NCBI RefSeq assembly: GCF_900115815.1
Contig: NZ_FOXV01000015.1
Span: 16,050 to 80,049 of the forward strand
Source of the DNA: Roseivivax halotolerans
Lineage (GTDB): Bacteria > Pseudomonadota > Alphaproteobacteria > Rhodobacterales > Rhodobacteraceae
Length of the DNA: 64,000 nucleotides
Reading direction: 5' to 3'
Shown: one piece after another, positions 50,876 to 59,163 of the stretch
Layout of the letters: each line of letters begins with the position of its first letter
How positions within the stretch are numbered: position 1 is the stretch's first letter
Program-made: the position numbers and the translations under genes
The notes under the pieces: generated by a model
The model's database searches: none
What the model was told of the DNA's origin: nothing
The model's input: only the letters and a program-made list of their open reading frames with translations

Positions 50876-52087
50876 TTACAATTTGGGACTATCACCATGG
50901 TCATGCAGATCAGGATCTGTGCCGAAGGGGCGCGTCAATACATTCAGCATCGCCGGTGAGGCGAAAATCCTGTTGCGGGAAAACCCGGTTCTCTCCTCAA
51001 CGACCCCCAATCTTTCAAGTTGTGCCAACCCATCGGATGCGGCCTTGAAGGTCACGCCCAGAAGGTCCGCAAGTGTCCAAGCCCTGAGAACGGGGTATGA
51101 CTTCAAAATGGCCAGTGTACGTTGGGCTGTCGAGTTTTTCCGAAGCTTCAACGTCGTGTTCCAATCGGACTCAATCTCTTCGACAGCTGCGATGGTGGTT
51201 CGGAACTCCACCTCTGTGCCGATGATGGCACGCGCCAGAAGATCAATCATTGGCGAATGATCAAGCCTCTGCTGGGCCGCCTTTAGTGCCTCAAAATACT
51301 CAGACTTATAAGCTTCGATCCAAGGAGACAGGTATACCGGAAGCATGCCATTTGCTGCGAACATCATGGGCACCAGCAATCTGCCGATGCGACCGTTTCC
51401 GTCTAAGAAGGGATGAACCGCTTCGAAATGAGCGTGTGCGACGGCACTGCGCACGATAATCGAAAATTGGGATTGGTCCTCTGGTTCTTCCCGCATGTAG
51501 CACAGCGTGTCCTCGAGACATTCTGCAACATCCGCCGGGGGTGGCGTGTTCCACGTGGACGTAGACGGGTCCTTACCTTGCCCGCCGATCCAAACCACTT
51601 CTTCTCGAATGGTTCCCGGATCCCCTCTGAATCCCTTGATGGCGCCCGCGAGCCTAGCATGTAGACCTAAAACGAGGTCTACAGTGAACGCGTTGCGACC
51701 GTGTTTACGAACCAGGCCAAGACCATAATCGAGGGCAATCGAGACGCCCCGTGTCTCGATCGTTTCGTCGCTGGCATCGCCGTCCTCTTCAAACTCGAGG
51801 AGCGCATCCAAGGTGCTCTGGGTTCCTTCGATAGAAGAACTGCTGACGGCTTCCTGACGCTCGAGAATTCGCGTCAATGCGAAGGCACTCTCAGAGTGGT
51901 GGAACTCCTGCGTCAGGCGAGCAAGCGTGCGCTCGGCCTCCGCCGCCCGTAGACCGACCTTTGATCCTCCTACGCCGATATGACCGCGGCTCGGACGTGC
52001 TGGAACGACACCGCGATGCGCTGAATGGGGCGGTGGATAGTGCTTTAGGCAGGCTTTGACTTCGTCAGAAAGGTCGGTAGCTCGCAT
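50876..52087 (-). CDS. Fic-family AMPylase-like protein with C-terminal winged helix
   Basis: About 403 residues. An N-terminal Fic_N region holds the inhibitory helix SSSIEGTQST ((S/T)xxxE(G/N) motif, near residue 85), and the Fic core has HPFLDGNGRIGR near residue 225 with all catalytic residues. A C-terminal winged-helix segment (ILKSYPVLRAWTLADLLGVTFKAASDGLAQLERLGVVEE) follows. It belongs to the self-inhibited class with the helix N-terminal to the core. ATG 52087 is chosen; the GTG at 52105 would lie inside an operator-like repeat. The winged helix and the repeats upstream suggest autoregulation. Its target for adenylylation is unknown. Confidence 0.88.
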   Translation of the reverse strand: MRATDLSDEVKACLKHYPPPHSAHRGVVPARPSRGHIGVGGSKVGLRAAEAERTLARLTQEFHHSESAFALTRILERQEAVSSSSIEGTQSTLDALLEFEEDGDASDETIETRGVSIALDYGLGLVRKHGRNAFTVDLVLGLHARLAGAIKGFRGDPGTIREEVVWIGGQGKDPSTSTWNTPPPADVAECLEDTLCYMREEPEDQSQFSIIVRSAVAHAHFEAVHPFLDGNGRIGRLLVPMMFAANGMLPVYLSPWIEAYKSEYFEALKAAQQRLDHSPMIDLLARAIIGTEVEFRTTIAAVEEIESDWNTTLKLRKNSTAQRTLAILKSYPVLRAWTLADLLGVTFKAASDGLAQLERLGVVEERTGFSRNRIFASPAMLNVLTRPFGTDPDLHDHGDSPKL

Positions 52088-52090
52088 GAT

Positions 52091-52185
52091 AAACCTATAA
52101 TACACCCCAATGAAGGCATCATGTATTATAGGTTATATCAAAACCTATAACAAGAAGGCGCGGCCGCACCGCATATTATAGGTTT
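52091..52185. promoter_or_regulatory. Four operator-like repeats (ATTATAGGTT) upstream of fic
   Basis: The 11-base word ATTATAGGTTT, or its near copies, occurs four times in alternating orientation: complement at 52091-52101, direct at 52125-52135, complement at 52141-52150 (last base differs) and direct at 52175-52185. The central two form an inverted repeat with a short spacer. The first copy touches the fic start codon. Such a cluster fits cooperative binding of a dimeric repressor, possibly the Fic protein itself. Confidence 0.6.
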
Positions 52186-52212
52186 CCGCTCAGAGCTTCG
52201 TGACGTATCAGC

Positions 52213-52623
52213 TCAGGCGCACGCGGGCGGATCCGGGTCGGGCACCTTTTGCCCGGTATTGGACACCCCGCTTCCGGCTACGCGGACACCTCCATAAGAA
52301 AAGTAGCTTCCGGCGACCGCAATGTCAGATTTAACGGAGCCGGCCCCACCTCTTGCCGAAAGGGAACGGGACTCTGCACGTGCAAAAGCTTCCCCAAGTT
52401 GGCGGTGGTTTTTCCGGATCAGAATGATGCTCAGGACAAAGGCCAAGAGGGCGACGACACCTACAAAAATCGCAAGGAACTGCATCCACGTGCTTTGCGC
52501 AGACCACGCCGCATAGAAAGAGACCGCGACAACAAGCAGGTCCAGAATTGCGACCATGACGCTCAGGTAGTAGCCGACCCGCAGATCGGAGATGGTCTCT
52601 TGTTCGCTCTCGAAGTCGGACAT
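52213..52623 (-). CDS. Small two-helix membrane protein, unknown function
   Basis: About 136 residues from the ATG at 52623 (SDFESEQETISDLRVGYYL), which has GTGAGG at good distance; the frame is open to 52698. Two membrane helices (VMVAILDLLVVAVSFYAAW and FLAIFVGVVALLAFVLSIILI) are followed by a charged stretch and a Gly/Ser/Val-rich tail. I do not recognise the family. It is 125 bases downstream of the fic start region and on the same strand as fic, but transcribed before it. Confidence 0.55.
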   Translation of the reverse strand: MSDFESEQETISDLRVGYYLSVMVAILDLLVVAVSFYAAWSAQSTWMQFLAIFVGVVALLAFVLSIILIRKNHRQLGEAFARAESRSLSARGGAGSVKSDIAVAGSYFSYGGVRVAGSGVSNTGQKVPDPDPPACA

Positions 52624-52728
52624 GTTCAGGACCTCACGCATTGCCCCAAGGTCAACAACTAGGCCGCATGGCGCGATCGGAAATAAGTCACCGATCAATC
52701 TGACGAAATCGAGGGCATAACCAGCCTG

Positions 52729-52845
52729 TCACCCTGATCGAAGCCGGAAAAGTCTGTCATCGGGCGGTCCAACGTTGCGGATTGGATCACCACCCACGGC
52801 ACTCAACACGATGGTGACCGGGATCAATAGGTAGAGGATCGTCAT
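52729..52845 (-). pseudogene. ccoS: Degenerate ccoS downstream of ccoI
   Basis: The ATG overlaps the ccoI stop by four bases, as ccoS does in many cbb3 clusters, and the first residues (TILYLLIPVTIVLSA) resemble the CcoS membrane helix. After that the sequence leaves the family: the FxWAxRxxQFDDxxG part is missing and the frame stops after 38 codons. An intact ccoS is present at 61085-61258, so this is probably a decayed second copy. Confidence 0.45.
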
Positions 52846-55028
52846 GCGGACACCTCTTTGAACGTTGCAATCCGCTCCTGCTCCCCTGCCCCGTTACGAT
52901 TTAAACGAAGCGAATTTGCCACCACCAGAACAGATGATGCTGACATTGCAATGGCGGCAATCAATGGCGTGACGACCCCGCCAATCGCCAAGGGTACGGC
53001 GATGCAGTTGTATAGAATTGCGAGTCCGAAGTTTTGCCGCACGATCCGGGCGGTCTGTCGGGCGACGCGCAACGCCAGCGGAACGGCACTCAGGTCATCA
53101 CGCAAGAACACGAGATCGGCGGCGGCGCGGCCGGCATCGGATGCCGAAGCGGGCGACATCGACACATGCGCCGCGGCCAACGCAGCGGTGTCATTCAGTC
53201 CATCCCCCACCATCAGAACTCTGCGTCCTTCACTCCGCAGAGTGTCAAGACGAGCGATCTTGTCGTCAGGGCCCATCTCAGACCGCGCCTCAGCAAACCC
53301 GAGCCGATTAGCGAGCCGCGCCACGGCACGTTCTGAGTCTCCGGAAAGGATCTCGCTTGGGAGACCGCTCCGCCTCAACTCTCCGACAGCTTCTGCCGCA
53401 CCGACGCGGGGCGTTTCGTCCAAGGGGAACCGCTGCATCTTGTCCCCGTCAAAAGCAAAGGCCGGGCCATCACCGTCGCTCCAGTGCGCCGCAATTTCGC
53501 CGACCCAAGAGGCCCGCCCGAGCCGCGCAAGCCGTCCTTGGACCACGCCTTCAACTCCGAAGCCCGGATGCTCCCGGATCTCCTCAGGCGTCACATGCGA
53601 GGCACAAAGGTATGTTGCAATGCATTGGGCGGAAGGGTGCGACGAACGCGTAGCGAGGGCTCCCACCGCCGTATCGGAGGCAGCATTCAGCCTCGGGAAG
53701 TCCTTCAGCGTCGACATACCGGTCGTCAAGGTACCAGTCTTGTCCCAAGCAACACGATCAACTTCCGCCAGTCGCTCCAACGCCGAGCCATCTTTCATCA
53801 AAATTCCTTCCGCCATGAGACGGCCTGCCGCCACGACATGGGCGACGGGCACAGCCAGCGCCAATGCGCAGGGACAGGTGACAATCAGAACGCTGATCGC
53901 CACGAAGGCGGCGCGCTGCCAGTCACCGGTCATTGTCATCCAGCCTATGAAAGTCGCTAGCGCCAACAGGTGGATCAGCGGGGCATAAAGCGCTGCGGCA
54001 CGATCAGCGATCCGCACATAGCGCCCACGACCGGCTTCGGCAGTTGCCAGCATCCGCATCATCCGAGCGAGAAAGCTCTCGCTGACTGGACGGCGCGCAC
54101 GGACATCTACCGAGCCAGTTAAGTTCAAGGCGCCGGCTTCGACCTTGGATCCAGCAGCCACCGCGACCGGTTCGGACTCGCCCGTCACCAAGGCCCGGTC
54201 GAGATCGGTCTCACCGGATAGAATTTCCACATCGACGGGGATTCGCTCACCAGCCGGGATCCGCAATATCGTGCCCGGCACAATTGCCTCAACCGAAATT
54301 GTCCGGACGTTGCCGGAGGGCAGGACTTGCCGAGCCTCCCGTACCGCCAGGCGCGACAATCCGGTCATCGCGTTGCGGGCGCGGGTGCGCATTCGATGGT
54401 CGAGATAACGGCCTATCAAAAGGAAAAAGGTCAGCGTAACCGACGCATCAAAGAAGACCTCACTGCCGCCGCGAACTGTCTCGAAGAGGCTGAGCGCGGT
54501 GGCCAGCGCGATCGCGAGGGCGATCGGTACATCCATGTTCATTCGGCCACCGCTTAGGGCTGTCCATGCCGATGTGAAGAAAAAACGTCCGCCATAGGCG
54601 ATGACCGGCACGGCGATAAGGGCGGAAATCAGATGAAAGGTCTCCCGCGTCGCCCCGCCGGCGCCAGACCAGACAGCTACCGACAGAAGCGTGACGTTCA
54701 TCGCGCCGAACCCTGCCACAGCGACGGCCCGGAGCAGCGCCTGATCAGTCCGGTCGCCCGTCTCCATGGAGAGATCGGCGTCGTCGATCAGTGTCGCAGG
54801 ATGTCCAATCCGCTCCAGCTCGGAAAAAACAGCGCCCAGGTTACTCGTGCCTTCGGCGGGCGTGACCATGATCCGGCGCATTGTAAGATTGGCACGAGCA
54901 TTGACGACTTCAGGGAGTGCCCCGAGCGCGCGCTCGATTCCAGCCACGCATCCGCCGCAGCGGATCGAGGGTGCTGAGAGCGTGACTTTTCCGGCAGTCT
55001 CAGTTGTTCTCGCGGTGGAAACCGTCAC
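52842..55028 (-). CDS. ccoI: Copper-transporting P1B ATPase CcoI (FixI)
   Basis: A 728-residue P-type ATPase. An N-terminal heavy-metal domain has RCGGCVAGIERAL. Eight membrane helices carry the metal-site motif TCPCALALAVP near residue 385. The catalytic core has DKTGTLTTG near residue 429 and MVGDGLNDTAALAAAH. CcoI supplies copper for the binuclear centre of cbb3 oxidase. It is transcribed away from the ccoNOQP operon and has an FNR-type box 55 bases upstream. All key residues are present. Confidence 0.93.
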   Translation of the reverse strand: MTVSTARTTETAGKVTLSAPSIRCGGCVAGIERALGALPEVVNARANLTMRRIMVTPAEGTSNLGAVFSELERIGHPATLIDDADLSMETGDRTDQALLRAVAVAGFGAMNVTLLSVAVWSGAGGATRETFHLISALIAVPVIAYGGRFFFTSAWTALSGGRMNMDVPIALAIALATALSLFETVRGGSEVFFDASVTLTFFLLIGRYLDHRMRTRARNAMTGLSRLAVREARQVLPSGNVRTISVEAIVPGTILRIPAGERIPVDVEILSGETDLDRALVTGESEPVAVAAGSKVEAGALNLTGSVDVRARRPVSESFLARMMRMLATAEAGRGRYVRIADRAAALYAPLIHLLALATFIGWMTMTGDWQRAAFVAISVLIVTCPCALALAVPVAHVVAAGRLMAEGILMKDGSALERLAEVDRVAWDKTGTLTTGMSTLKDFPRLNAASDTAVGALATRSSHPSAQCIATYLCASHVTPEEIREHPGFGVEGVVQGRLARLGRASWVGEIAAHWSDGDGPAFAFDGDKMQRFPLDETPRVGAAEAVGELRRSGLPSEILSGDSERAVARLANRLGFAEARSEMGPDDKIARLDTLRSEGRRVLMVGDGLNDTAALAAAHVSMSPASASDAGRAAADLVFLRDDLSAVPLALRVARQTARIVRQNFGLAILYNCIAVPLAIGGVVTPLIAAIAMSASSVLVVANSLRLNRNGAGEQERIATFKEVSA

Positions 55029-55082
55029 GGTGCTATCCCTTGTTAAGTAAGCGATCAGTAGAGCGCATCGTCCTTCGGTTTC

Positions 55083-55096
55083 TTGACTGCTGTCAA
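55083..55096. promoter_or_regulatory. FNR/FnrL-type box upstream of ccoI
   Basis: TTGAC-TGCT-GTCAA is a perfect inverted repeat with the 4-base spacer of FNR/FixK/FnrL sites (consensus TTGAT-N4-ATCAA). It lies 55 bases upstream of the ccoI start. Oxygen-controlled expression of ccoI is well known in Rhodobacteraceae. Confidence 0.65.
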
Positions 55097-55348
55097 ACTT
55101 CCACGGGTGATGCGGGTATTGCCCCTGTTTCCCGGGCTAAAAAATTCATCCGCCCTCGCAGCTACCATCTTTATCTAGCCTGTCTGGCGTCAGCACCCAT
55201 GGGATAGAATTGAGGTCTTCATTACGGAATATTTCTGGATCATCGCAGCCACCAAGACGCGAAGATAAACCAGAATTCCGGAACATCGAAAGGTTCGGCA
55301 AACAAACAGGTCAATGAGAGCAAACGTATAACCCCTACACAGTACTCA

Positions 55349-55598
55349 GCCGAAGGACGCAGAGTAGTGATGGTGGCCGATGGATTGAATGACAGCGTAG
55401 CGTTGGTCGCGAAAAAGTGTCGATATTGCCCGCTTTGGCATACGATGCCGGCCGGGCTGCCGCCGATCTCGTATTCATGTGAGATGTCTTAAGTGCCACT
55501 CGTCTGGCGTTGCGCGTCGCCCGACGGACCGCCCGGATCGTGCGGTGGAAAACTCTCGATTTTATACAACTTCATTGCCGTGCTCTTGGCAACTGGCG
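55349..55598 (+). pseudogene. Remnant of a second ccoI, 3' end
   Basis: Reading the plus strand with two frame changes gives AEGRRVVMVADGLNDS, then SILPALAYDAGRAAADLVF, then ATRLALRVARRTARIVR and LYNFIAVLLATG, in the same order as the end of CcoI (MVGDGLNDTAALAAA, SDAGRAAADLVFL, PLALRVARQTARIVR, LYNCIAVPLA). A stop and frameshifts disrupt it. It points opposite to the intact ccoI and towards the oxidase operon. Confidence 0.75.
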
Positions 55599-55653
55599 CG
55601 TCCACGCGGCGGCGGCGTGGGTCGGGGCGGCGTCGGTCATTGGGGTCCTTTCG

Positions 55654-56109
55654 TCAGCGCAGGGCAGGAACGGCGTCGGGGGCGGCCTGCGCCTCGTCGA
55701 CCGCGATTTGCAGCGAGCGGGCAATGCGTTCGGCGCGTTCGATGACATGCGCGGCTCCGCAGGGCGTGCAGACCTCGTGCGCCGTCTCGCGGAAAAGTCC
55801 AAGCCATTGTTCGAAATGAGCCCCGTGGATCGGCAGCGGCGTGTGCGCGGTCACCGGGCGGCCATGGTAGCGACCGGTCATCAGCGCGACCGAGGACCAG
55901 AACGCCACCATGCGCCCCAGGTGCGGCCCCCAGTTTTCGATACGCGCGGCAAAGATCGGACCGAGGATCGTGTCGCAGCGGACCTTCGCATAGAACCGAT
56001 GAACGAGGTCGCGCAAGATTTCCTCGTCGAGGTCCGTTTTATTCATGATGGCGGCTGTCATCTCCGGCCGGGCCGACGCAGTGCGCGGCGGTTGATCGTC
56101 GATTGTCAT
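55654..56109 (-). CDS. Group III truncated haemoglobin
   Basis: About 151 residues. LDEEILRDLVHRFYAKVRCDTILGPIFAARI, then HLGRMVAFWSSVALMTGRYHGRPVTAHTPLPI and HFEQWLGLFRETA contain the proximal His and helix pattern of group III (P) globins. AGGAA before the ATG at 56109 decides the start; a Met two codons earlier is nearly adjacent to it. It is divergent from the NsrR-like gene, so NO-dependent control is likely. Such globins are linked with NO or oxygen handling under low oxygen. Confidence 0.85.
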   Translation of the reverse strand: MTIDDQPPRTASARPEMTAAIMNKTDLDEEILRDLVHRFYAKVRCDTILGPIFAARIENWGPHLGRMVAFWSSVALMTGRYHGRPVTAHTPLPIHGAHFEQWLGLFRETAHEVCTPCGAAHVIERAERIARSLQIAVDEAQAAPDAVPALR

Positions 56110-56157
56110 GGTCATTTCCTGATCTGGTGTTGACCTCGAGGCTAGGTCTGGTAATCG

Positions 56158-56170
56158 GTATTGTAAATAC
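56158..56170. promoter_or_regulatory. Inverted repeat between trHb and nsrR-like gene
   Basis: GTATT-gta-AATAC, a 5-bp inverted repeat with 3-base centre, located between the divergent haemoglobin and Rrf2-family genes. It is a plausible operator for the Rrf2 regulator, controlling both transcripts, but it has no exact match to a published NsrR site that I can state. Confidence 0.4.
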
Positions 56171-56195
56171 TCATTCATCCGGGACGTTCGCGGCG

Positions 56196-56609
56196 ATGCG
56201 CCTCACCTCCTTCACCGACTACGGTCTGCGCATGCTGATGCGCATGGCGAGCGCGCCGGACAGCGCCTTCTCGACCGTCGATCTGGCGGACGAATTCGGG
56301 CTGTCGCGCAACCATCTGGCCAAGATCATGCAGCGCCTTGCAAAGGCCGAGCTGATCGTGACCCGCCGCGGCGGCGGCGGCGGCGCCTCGCTGGCCCGAC
56401 CGGCGTCGGAGATCCGGCTCGGCTCCGTTGTGCGCCTGCTCGAAGAGGGGCAGCCGCTCGTCGAATGCTTGAACGTCGACGGCGGCGCCTGCCCGCTCGA
56501 CGGGCGCTGCCGACTCAAGGCGCGCCTGCGGTCAGCGGAGTCGGCGTTTCTTGCCGACCTCGATCGTGCAACGCTCGCTGATATCGCTCTCGAACCGATG
56601 CCGGCATAA
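56196..56609 (+). CDS. Rrf2-family regulator, NsrR-like
   Basis: A 137-residue winged-helix protein. The start RLTSFTDYGLRMLMRMA and LADEFGLSRNHLAKIMQRLAKAELI are typical of NsrR. Three Cys (VECLN, GACPLDGRC, spaced 8 and 5) suit an NO-sensitive Fe-S cluster. The ATG at 56196 is chosen because it gives the standard N-terminus; the frame is open from 56103. It is 16 bases before ccoN on the same strand, so it is probably the first gene of the oxidase operon, which would put cbb3 oxidase under NO control. Confidence 0.82.
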   Translation: MRLTSFTDYGLRMLMRMASAPDSAFSTVDLADEFGLSRNHLAKIMQRLAKAELIVTRRGGGGGASLARPASEIRLGSVVRLLEEGQPLVECLNVDGGACPLDGRCRLKARLRSAESAFLADLDRATLADIALEPMPA

Positions 56610-56625
56610 CGAAAGGATTTCGCAA

Positions 56626-58266
56626 ATGGCCGTAACGGCAACCCTGACCTCGATCGAACGGCAGATCGGCATCGCGATTTCCGCAGGGCTGGCCATTCTG
56701 GGGCTGGCGATGGCGGCGGTCGCCAAGACCGGGCCGATGGCGCTGCATGGCTGTATGGCCCTCGTTCTGGGCATCGCGCTCGTCTTTCACCTCGGAGGTG
56801 CGCTCTACGATCAATCCGAGCCATCGAAGTCTCGCCATCGGGAATACTATGACGCGCCCACCCGTTTCGGCATTGTGATGACGCTGATCTGGGCGGTGGC
56901 CGGCATGGGCGTGGGCGTCTGGCTGGCGGCGCTGATGTATTGGCCCGAGGCCACCCCCGCCGTGCCCTGGACAAGCTACGGGCGGCTGCGACCTGTGCAT
57001 ACCTCGGGCGTGATCTTCGGCTTTGGCGGCAACGCGCTGATCGCGACATCCTTCTAAGTGCTGCAACGCACGTCGCGCGCGCGGCTGGCGGATGCTGTCA
57101 GCCCTTGGTTCGTGCTGATCGGCTTCAACCTGTTCTGCGTCTGGGCCGCGACGGGCTATGTCATGGGACAGACCCAGTCCAAGGAGTATGCCGAACCGGA
57201 ATGGTATGCCGACCTGTGGCTCGTCCTGGTCTGGGTCACCTATTTCGTGGTCTATATCCGCACGCTCGCGCGACGAGCCGAGCCGCATATCTACGTCGCC
57301 AACTGGTATTACATGGCCTTCATCCTGGTCGTTGCGATGCTGCACATCGTCAACAACCTGGCGCTTCCAGTGACCTGGGGTTCTGGCGAGAGCTTTACCA
57401 TCTGGTCGGGTGTGCAAGATGCGATGATCCAGTGGTGGTACGGGCACAACGCGGTGGCGTTCTTCCTGACAGCCGGGTTCCTCGGCATGCTCTACTACTT
57501 CTTGCCGGTACGGGCGCAGCGCCCCATCTGGTCCTATCGCCTGTCTATCTTGAGCTTCTGGGGGATCGTGTTTTTCTACATGTGGGCAGGCTCGCACCAC
57601 CTGCACTACACGGCACTGCCCTACTGGGTGCAGACGCTGGGCATGACCTTCTCGGTGATGCTGCTGGTTCCGTCCTGGGCCTCGGCGGGCAACGCCATCG
57701 CCACGCTGAACGGCGCTTGGCACAAGGTGCGCGACGACGCCGTGCTGCGATTCATGTTCGTGGCCGCGGTATTCTACGGCCTGTCCACTTTCGAGGGATC
57801 TTTTCTGGCGATCCGACCCGTCAACTCGCTGTCGCATTACACAGACTGGACGGTGGGCCATGTCCATTCCGGCACGCTGGGCTGGGTGGCGATGATCGTC
57901 TTCGGCGCGATCTACAGCATGGTGCCCAAGCTCTGGGGACGAAACGACATGGCGTGGCCCAAGGCGGTCGAGTGGCACTTCTGGCTCGCGATCGCCGGGA
58001 CGCTGATCTACGTCGTGTCACTCTGGAACGCGGGCATCACCCAAGGCCTGATGTGGCGCGCCTACGACGAGGGCGGCGCGCTCAGCTACAGCTTCATCGA
58101 GTCGGTCGAGGCGATGCTGCCATATTACGCGGCCCGCACGCTGGGCGGCGGCCTATTCCTCGCCGGTGCGCTACTCTGTGCGCTGAATTGCCGGGCGACG
58201 ATGCGCGCCGCGGGCAACCGGGTGGACGAAGCCGACCGTCCCCTTGCGACCCAACCGGCGGAGTAA
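56626..58266 (+). pseudogene. ccoN: ccoN, cbb3 oxidase subunit I, with in-frame stop codon
   Basis: The frame encodes a full-length CcoN (about 545 residues): HTSGVIFGFGGNALIATSF, then LQRTSRARLAD, WYYMAFILVV, WWYGHNAVAFFLTAGFLGM, WAGSHHLHYTALPYW and VGHVHSGTLGWVAM, with the haem and copper-B His ligands. Codon 144 (57055-57057) is TAA where relatives have Tyr (LIATSFYVVQRT). The sequence on both sides stays in the same frame, so one base (TAC or TAT to TAA) explains it. Unless this is a sequencing error or a readthrough site, the oxidase lacks its catalytic subunit. Confidence 0.85.
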
Positions 58267-58270
58267 GCCC

Positions 58271-58999
58271 ATGCTGAAGCTGCATTACAACCTCGAAAAG
58301 GTCTCCATGGGGCTGGTGGGCGCCATCATCGCGGTGGCCTCGGTCGGCGGGATCGTCGAGATCGCGCCGCTCTTCACCATCGAGGAGACGGTTGAGATCC
58401 CCGACGACATGCGCCCGCACACGCCGCTGGAACTGGCGGGCCGCGAGATCTACATCCGTGAGGGCTGCTACGCCTGCCACAGCCAGATGGTGCGTAGCCT
58501 CGCTGACGAGCTCGATCGCTACGGCCCCTATTCGCTGGCTGCCGAAAGCGCCTGGGACCACCCGATGCTCTGGGGGTCCAAGCGCACCGGGCCGGACCTC
58601 GCCCGGTTGGGTGAAAAGTATTCCGACGCCTGGCACGTCGCCCACCTGATCGACCCGCGCAGCGTCATCCCAGTGTCGATCATGCCGGCCTATCCCTGGT
58701 TGACGCGCGATCTCGACACAGGCCTAATCGAGGACAATCTCGCCGCGCTGGCGCGGCTTGGCGTGCCCTACGACGACGCGATGATCAACAACGCCATGGC
58801 GGACGCACGCGCGCAGAGCCAGCCGGACTCGGATAGGGCCGATAGCGTGCGCGACCGCTACGGCGAAGACATCGCGGTGCGCGCCTTCGATGGCGACCCG
58901 TCGCGCCTGACCGAGTTAGACGCCCTGGTGGCCTATCTGCAATCGCTGGGCACCCTGACCGACGACGCCCACGAAATGTTCGGGGAGGATGCGCAATGA
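58271..58999 (+). CDS. ccoO: cbb3 oxidase subunit II CcoO
   Basis: A 242-residue membrane-anchored monohaem cytochrome c. One N-terminal helix (VGAIIAVASVGGIVEIAPLF) is followed by the haem motif CYACH and later RTGPDLARLG, with IMPAYPWL as axial-Met region. The ATG at 58271 is four bases after the ccoN stop. CcoO is needed for assembly and electron transfer to CcoN. Confidence 0.93.
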   Translation: MLKLHYNLEKVSMGLVGAIIAVASVGGIVEIAPLFTIEETVEIPDDMRPHTPLELAGREIYIREGCYACHSQMVRSLADELDRYGPYSLAAESAWDHPMLWGSKRTGPDLARLGEKYSDAWHVAHLIDPRSVIPVSIMPAYPWLTRDLDTGLIEDNLAALARLGVPYDDAMINNAMADARAQSQPDSDRADSVRDRYGEDIAVRAFDGDPSRLTELDALVAYLQSLGTLTDDAHEMFGEDAQ

Positions 59000-59163
59000 G
59001 CCATGAAACACTTGTTCTGATCGCTAAGGTCGTCGGTCCGATCTGGATGGGGGGCTTCCTCTTCGTAGTGCTGATCCGCGCCTACAACCCGCGCAGGAAG
59101 CCCGAGCAGGAGCGGATCGCGCGCTCGATCCTGCCCGACGCGGATGCGGAGGATCGCGCATGA
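58996..59163 (+). CDS. ccoQ: cbb3 oxidase subunit IV CcoQ
   Basis: A 55-residue protein with a single membrane helix (GPIWMGGFLFVVLIRAY) and a charged C-terminus (NPRRKPEQERIARSIL). It overlaps ccoO and ccoP by four bases on each side. CcoQ stabilises the core complex. Confidence 0.88.
   Translation: MSHETLVLIAKVVGPIWMGGFLFVVLIRAYNPRRKPEQERIARSILPDADAEDRA

Noticed and set aside
56940..58277. A 445-residue frame overlapping ccoN on the same strand
   Set aside because: It is rich in Arg/Ala/His with no family features, while the other frame is clearly CcoN; the stop in ccoN does not make this one coding.
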